Positions 61,071 to 64,000 of a stretch of 64,000 nucleotides of DNA are shown here, in pieces (within the stretch, counting starts at the first letter, position 1; every line of letters starts with the position of its first letter). Source of the DNA: Hyphomicrobiales bacterium (lineage in GTDB: Bacteria > Pseudomonadota > Alphaproteobacteria > Rhizobiales > Rhizobiaceae); contig UCII01000023.1 of the NCBI GenBank assembly GCA_900472485.1, forward strand, positions 1 through 64,000, read 5' to 3'. A program made the translations under genes and the position numbers. Below the pieces are notes generated by a model. It ran no database searches. It worked only from the letters and a program-made list of their open reading frames with translations, and was not told the DNA's origin.

Positions 61071-61757
61071 ATGGCCCGCTCCGAACGCTTGTTGACGCTG
61101 TTGCAGACGCTGCGGCGCTATCGCCGACCGGTCAGCGGCGCCGTTCTGGCGGAGGAAACCGGCGTCAGCCTGCGCACGCTCTATCGCGATATCGCCAGCC
61201 TGCAGTCGCAGGGTGCGATGATCGAGGGCGAACCGGGGATCGGCTATGTCCTGAAGCCGGGTTTCATGCTGCCGCCGATGATGTTTTCCCAGGATGAGAT
61301 CGAGGCGCTGGTGCTGGGATCGCGATGGGTGGCGCGTGCAACCGACGCCCGCCTGGCGGCGGCCGGCGCCGACGCGCTTGCCAAGATTGCCGCTGTGCTG
61401 CCTCCCGATCTTCGCGATGAGGTCGACCAGGCGGCGGTGGTGGTCGCCACGCGCCGTGTCACCGAAGACAAGGCCGATCTCTCCCTCATGCGCAAGGCGA
61501 TCCGCACGGAACGCATGGTGCAGCTGACCTATGGCGATGTGAACGGCGCCATTTCCACCCGCCGTATCTGGCCCTTCGCGCTCGGCTATTTCGACAATGC
61601 TCGCATCATCATGGCCTGGTGCGAGCTGCGCCAGGATTTCCGCCATTTCCGCGCCGATCGCATCGTCGATTTCGCGGTGCTGGAGGCCCGCTATCCGCGC
61701 CGGCGTGTGGCGCTCGCCAGGGAATGGCATGCCCGTGAGGGTATGGTCCACAATTGA
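61071..61757 (+). CDS. YafY-type HTH and WYL domain regulator
   Basis: This 228-residue protein has an N-terminal HTH_11 (about 5-60, TLLQTLRRYRRPVSGAVLAE, then SLRTLYRDIASLQSQGAMIE) and a C-terminal WYL domain (about 140-215, VQLTYGDVNGAISTRRIWPF). WYL regulators sense small ligands, sometimes nucleotides. It follows nudC by 12 bases on the same strand, so it is probably in the same transcript; target unknown. Confidence 0.9.
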   Translation: MARSERLLTLLQTLRRYRRPVSGAVLAEETGVSLRTLYRDIASLQSQGAMIEGEPGIGYVLKPGFMLPPMMFSQDEIEALVLGSRWVARATDARLAAAGADALAKIAAVLPPDLRDEVDQAAVVVATRRVTEDKADLSLMRKAIRTERMVQLTYGDVNGAISTRRIWPFALGYFDNARIIMAWCELRQDFRHFRADRIVDFAVLEARYPRRRVALAREWHAREGMVHN

Positions 61758-61763
61758 TCCGGC

Positions 61764-61836
61764 AAAGCATGTCGCGCAAAAGTGTGCAGCGTTTCTGCGG
61801 CAACGACATGCGTAAAATCGAAGACCTAAAGCGCAG
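61764..61836. repeat. Rhizobial palindromic repeat (GCATGTCG family), copy 1
   Basis: GCATGTCG (61767-61774) and CGACATGC (61804-61811) are inverted, with core GCGCAAAAGTGTGCAGCG and a tail GTAAAATCGAAGACCTAAAG. I recognise it as a frequent dispersed rhizobial repeat. A diverged copy lies 450 bases on. Confidence 0.75.
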
Positions 61837-61943
61837 AAGGCGAATCCTAGAGATCGCGACGCGCTTCGGTGTGATGCTACTGCCAGAAACTGTCAGTAGA
61901 TAGAGCTATGATGGATCCATCCAATCAGGAAGGAGGACCGATC

Positions 61944-62171
61944 ATGGCAGGCAACGTTTCCATCATTTCGCAACATGTGCATCGCGGTGGCGTCGAGGCG
62001 CTTAAAGGCAAGCATCAGTCATGGCCGACTCGTCTTTCTGAGGTCGCGTTTGGCTATTTCACCCGCCGCTGGAATCGTCTCGATATCGAAGAGGCGCCGA
62101 GTTCCGTGATGCGGGATCTCGGTTTTCTCGATGGCCGCGCACCTTACCGTGAGGAAGAGCGGATGCATTAG
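61944..62171 (+). CDS. Small basic protein, DUF1127-like
   Basis: This 75-residue protein starts MAGNVSIISQHVHRGGVEAL after a very strong ribosome site (AGGAGG, seven bases upstream). The middle YFTRRWNRLDIEEAPSSVMR and DLGFLDGR tail resemble short DUF1127 proteins, which are often RNA-binding or stress-linked in alphaproteobacteria. Similarity is by eye and partial. It lies alone between two repeat copies. Confidence 0.65.
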   Translation: MAGNVSIISQHVHRGGVEALKGKHQSWPTRLSEVAFGYFTRRWNRLDIEEAPSSVMRDLGFLDGRAPYREEERMH

Positions 62172-62224
62172 AATTGCAGGAAAATGACGAGGTAGGGCGG
62201 TTCGTGAAAAACTGAACCGCCCCG

Positions 62225-62292
62225 GAGCATCCCGCGCGAAGTTCGCCGCGATTTTGCAATAACGGCATCGGTAAAATCGAAATTCAAGCGCA
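62225..62292. repeat. Rhizobial palindromic repeat (GCATGTCG family), diverged copy
   Basis: GAGCATCCCGCGCGAAGTTC, then GCGATTTTGCAATAACGGCA and GTAAAATCGAA, align position by position with the copy at 61764 but with several changes. The palindromic ends are decayed. No gene is seen in the rest of 62172-62442. Confidence 0.55.
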
Positions 62293-62442
62293 AGACGTTG
62301 ATCCGAAGGCTGCATCAGGCTTCGGAAACGCGGCTTCGCAAGCGCTCATCATGACAGACAAAGCCATCTTCGGCGGCGGAACTCCGTCCGCCGGACTGCA
62401 GTCCCATGCCCTTAAATCTATCAAAACGAGAGGATTATTCAG

Positions 62443-62811
62443 ATGACCAGCCCGAACCTCATCATCTTCTATGTCAAGGATCCTAGCGAAAGCACGCCGT
62501 TCTACCGCGATCTGTTCGGCCGCGAACCGGCCTTTGCATCGCCGAACTTCGTGGCTTTCTCGCTCGACAACGGCCTAAGTCTCGGTCTCTGGCGCCGAAG
62601 CAGCGTCGAGCCCCAGCCCTCCGCCATCGGCAATCGCGGCGAACTGGGCTTCATGGTCGAAGGCGCCGGCGCCGTCGAGCAGCACTACAAGGATTGGAAG
62701 GCACGCGGCCTGCCGATCGCGCAGGAGCTGACGACGATGGATTTCGGCCCGACTTTCGTCGTGCTCGATCCCGATGGCCATCGCCTCCGGGTTTGTGAGC
62801 CGGACAAGTAG
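62443..62811 (+). CDS. VOC-family (glyoxalase/dioxygenase fold) protein
   Basis: This 122-residue protein has one vicinal-oxygen-chelate fold pair: LIIFYVKDPSESTPFYRDLF, PNFVAFSLDNGLSLGLW and FVVLDPDGHRLRVCEPDK. It resembles YP_-type phage-resistance/drug-binding VOC proteins of unknown substrate. A GAGAGGA site precedes the ATG. Confidence 0.88.
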   Translation: MTSPNLIIFYVKDPSESTPFYRDLFGREPAFASPNFVAFSLDNGLSLGLWRRSSVEPQPSAIGNRGELGFMVEGAGAVEQHYKDWKARGLPIAQELTTMDFGPTFVVLDPDGHRLRVCEPDK

Positions 62812-62830
62812 GCACTGAGCGAATGGCTTG

Positions 62831-62976
62831 CCCCTCACCCTAACCCTCTCCCCGCACGCGGGGAGAGGGGACGACCCAGGCTCTCGCCAAGCTCGATGAT
62901 GGAGGGCAGGCTGTAGGTGCGTCTATTCCTTCTCCCCGCAGGCGGGGAGAAGGTGGCCGAAAGGCCGGATGAGGGG
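62831..62976. repeat. Rhizobial intergenic mosaic element (RIME-like), copy 4
   Basis: One end is CCCCTCACCCTAACCCTCTC (62831-62850) with palindrome CTCCCCGCACGCGGGGAG, the other CCTTCTCCCCGCAGGCGGGG (62928-62947) followed by GGCCGGATGAGGGG. It thus joins the end type of the 40943 copy with that of the 8903 copy, showing the mosaic build. It fills the gap before the next gene. Confidence 0.8.
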
Positions 62977-63103
62977 CTAGCGGCGACCGCCGGAGATCGT
63001 TTCATCAAAGTGGCTTGCCATGCAGTCATGCCAATCGTCCAAGTTGACTTCCAGCATTTGCAAAAGACACTGATCGATGCACCCAAAGCCACAGGAGAAC
63101 CAA

Positions 63104-63502
63104 TTGCTCCATCATATTTCGTTCGGTGTCGCAGATATCGAGAAAGCCGCTGCATTCTACGACGCAGCATTCGCGCCACTCGGCTATGTCAGGGTCTGGG
63201 AAGACTTGTCCCCGGGCGATCCCGATCAGGCCATCGGATATGGCCCGCCGGGTGGGGGCGACAAGTTCGCCATCAAATTGCGGGGCAAAGAGGCTCATGC
63301 GCCAGGCGCGGGCTTCCACCTCGCCTTTGCTTCACCGGGCCGCGAGGCTGTCGTCCTGTTCCATCAGGCCGCATTGGCTCATGGCGGCAAGGACAATGGC
63401 GCACCTGGTCTTCGACCGCATTACGGACCGACTTACTTCGCCGCCTTCGTCATCGATCCCGATGGGCATCGCATCGAGGTTGTGACCAAGGCCGAAGGAT
63501 AG
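63104..63502 (+). CDS. VOC-family protein
   Basis: This 132-residue protein has a VOC fold: LLHHISFGVADIEKAAAFYD, GDKFAIKLRGKEAHAPGAGF, FHLAFASPGREAVVLFHQAA and TYFAAFVIDPDGHRIEVVTK, with His and Glu metal-ligand positions. It resembles lactoylglutathione lyase-like proteins of unknown substrate. The TTG at 63104 has AGGAG six bases upstream and fits the family start; ATG at 63077 is the alternative. Confidence 0.88.
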   Translation: MLHHISFGVADIEKAAAFYDAAFAPLGYVRVWEDLSPGDPDQAIGYGPPGGGDKFAIKLRGKEAHAPGAGFHLAFASPGREAVVLFHQAALAHGGKDNGAPGLRPHYGPTYFAAFVIDPDGHRIEVVTKAEG

Positions 63503-63531
63503 CCGTTAGGCTGAAATTGCACCGTCACCCG

Positions 63532-63692
63532 CCTCGTGGTTCGAGGCTCCGGCCCCCTCGACAAGCTCTGGAGGCTGCGTACCTCATCATGAGGACTGAC
63601 CTTTTTTGCTTCGCCACAGAGCGTGATCCACCTCATGGTGAGGTGCGTCGCCGTTAAGCGCAGCGAAAATGGCGACGCCTCGAACCACGAGG
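63532..63692. repeat. Inverted-repeat element with 16-bp ends
   Basis: CCTCGTGGTTCGAGGC (63532-63547) and GCCTCGAACCACGAGG (63677-63692) are perfect complements about 130 bases apart, with inner CACCTCATGGTGAGGTG-like sequence. I recognise similar dispersed elements in rhizobial genomes. No coding sequence. Confidence 0.7.
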
Positions 63693-63714
63693 TGGTCCGG
63701 GTTCACGCCGAATG

Positions 63715-64000
63715 TTAAAGATCGCCCCGCGTCGGATGGCCCTTGTAGACGCCGAGGATGCGGACCTTTTCGGAGAAGAAGCGCAGTTCCTCCAGCGCGC
63801 GGCGCACATGCGCATCGGCGGGATGGCCCTCGATATCGGCATAGAACTGCGTTGCTACAAAACGACCGCCGAGCTGATAGCTTTCGAGCTTCGTCATGTT
63901 TATGCCGTTGGTGGCGAAGCCGCCGAGCGCCTTGTAGAGCGCGGCCGGAATGTTGCGGACGTTGAAGACAAAGGTGGTGACGATCTTTTCGTCCGGCGAG
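63715..64000 (-). CDS. pheA: Prephenate dehydratase, C-terminal part (cut by window edge)
   Basis: The 94 residues in the window are the ACT regulatory domain: TTFVFNVRNIPAALYKALGG, then NGINMTKLESYQLGGRFVAT and QFYADIEGHPADAHVRRALE. The ESYQ-type motif binds phenylalanine for feedback inhibition. The TAA is at 63717-63715; the catalytic domain lies beyond 64000. The enzyme makes phenylpyruvate in phenylalanine synthesis. Confidence 0.92.
   Translation of the reverse strand, partial: SPDEKIVTTFVFNVRNIPAALYKALGGFATNGINMTKLESYQLGGRFVATQFYADIEGHPADAHVRRALEELRFFSEKVRILGVYKGHPTRGDL

Overview
The window is chromosomal DNA from an alphaproteobacterium of the Rhizobiaceae (Rhizobium / Agrobacterium type). 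The evidence is a GC-rich sequence with long open frames on both strands, an Irr-type Fur regulator divergent from fabA-fabB-fabI, a class II (CP4-like) EPSP synthase next to cmk-rpsA, a FYDLN-acid protein beside tRNA-Ala, a DnaX without the usual four-cysteine zinc site, and several families of dispersed rhizobial palindromic elements. The genus is inferred from gene content and order; the species cannot be fixed from the sequence alone.

Region 1 (1-17.3 kb) is carbohydrate uptake. A minus-strand operon (binding protein, two permeases, SIS isomerase/deglycase, PfkB kinase, ATPase, and a frameshifted membrane ORF at the window edge) faces a ROK repressor; their -35 boxes form one palindrome. 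The SIS plus PfkB pair suggests a phosphorylated amino sugar or Amadori-type substrate. After a DUF6665 gene and ogt comes a second minus-strand ABC operon. It ends in a natural fusion of a Gfo/Idh/MocA dehydrogenase with an aldo/keto reductase, and is flanked by a divergent AraC-type regulator and a hydroxypyruvate-isomerase-like gene.

Region 2 (17.3-25.9 kb) holds a CopD-like membrane protein, a metallophosphatase, gabT-gabD (GABA to succinate) opposite a MerR-XRE-cupin regulator with a clear palindromic operator, an RNase D, and a large Ala/Pro-rich protein of unknown function.

Region 3 (25.9-39.1 kb) is core metabolism: aroA, a PaiB-like gene, cmk and rpsA on the minus strand; a FYDLN-acid gene and tRNA-Ala(GGC) on the plus strand; a visibly AT-richer patch with a DUF3800 gene just after the tRNA; a run of small membrane and secreted proteins; then irr facing fabA-fabB-fabI. 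Two short tandem repeats each supply the stop codon of a gene (ydcF-like and irr).

Region 4 (39.1-54.6 kb) is RNA metabolism and translation on the minus strand: rimP-nusA-ylxR-infB, an intrinsic terminator, then rbfA-truB, a hydrolase, rpsO and pnp. A lytic transglycosylase follows recR; its 5' end has been rewritten by an intergenic mosaic element.

Region 5 (54.6-64 kb) has dnaX-ybaB separated from recR by an accessory block (MOSC, LysE exporter, Lrp/AsnC regulator, small hydrolase). The SRP RNA gene lies just upstream of dnaX. HIT-nudC-WYL regulator genes, two VOC proteins, a small basic protein and four dispersed repeats lead to the 3' part of pheA at the edge. No CRISPR array, prophage or insertion sequence is visible.
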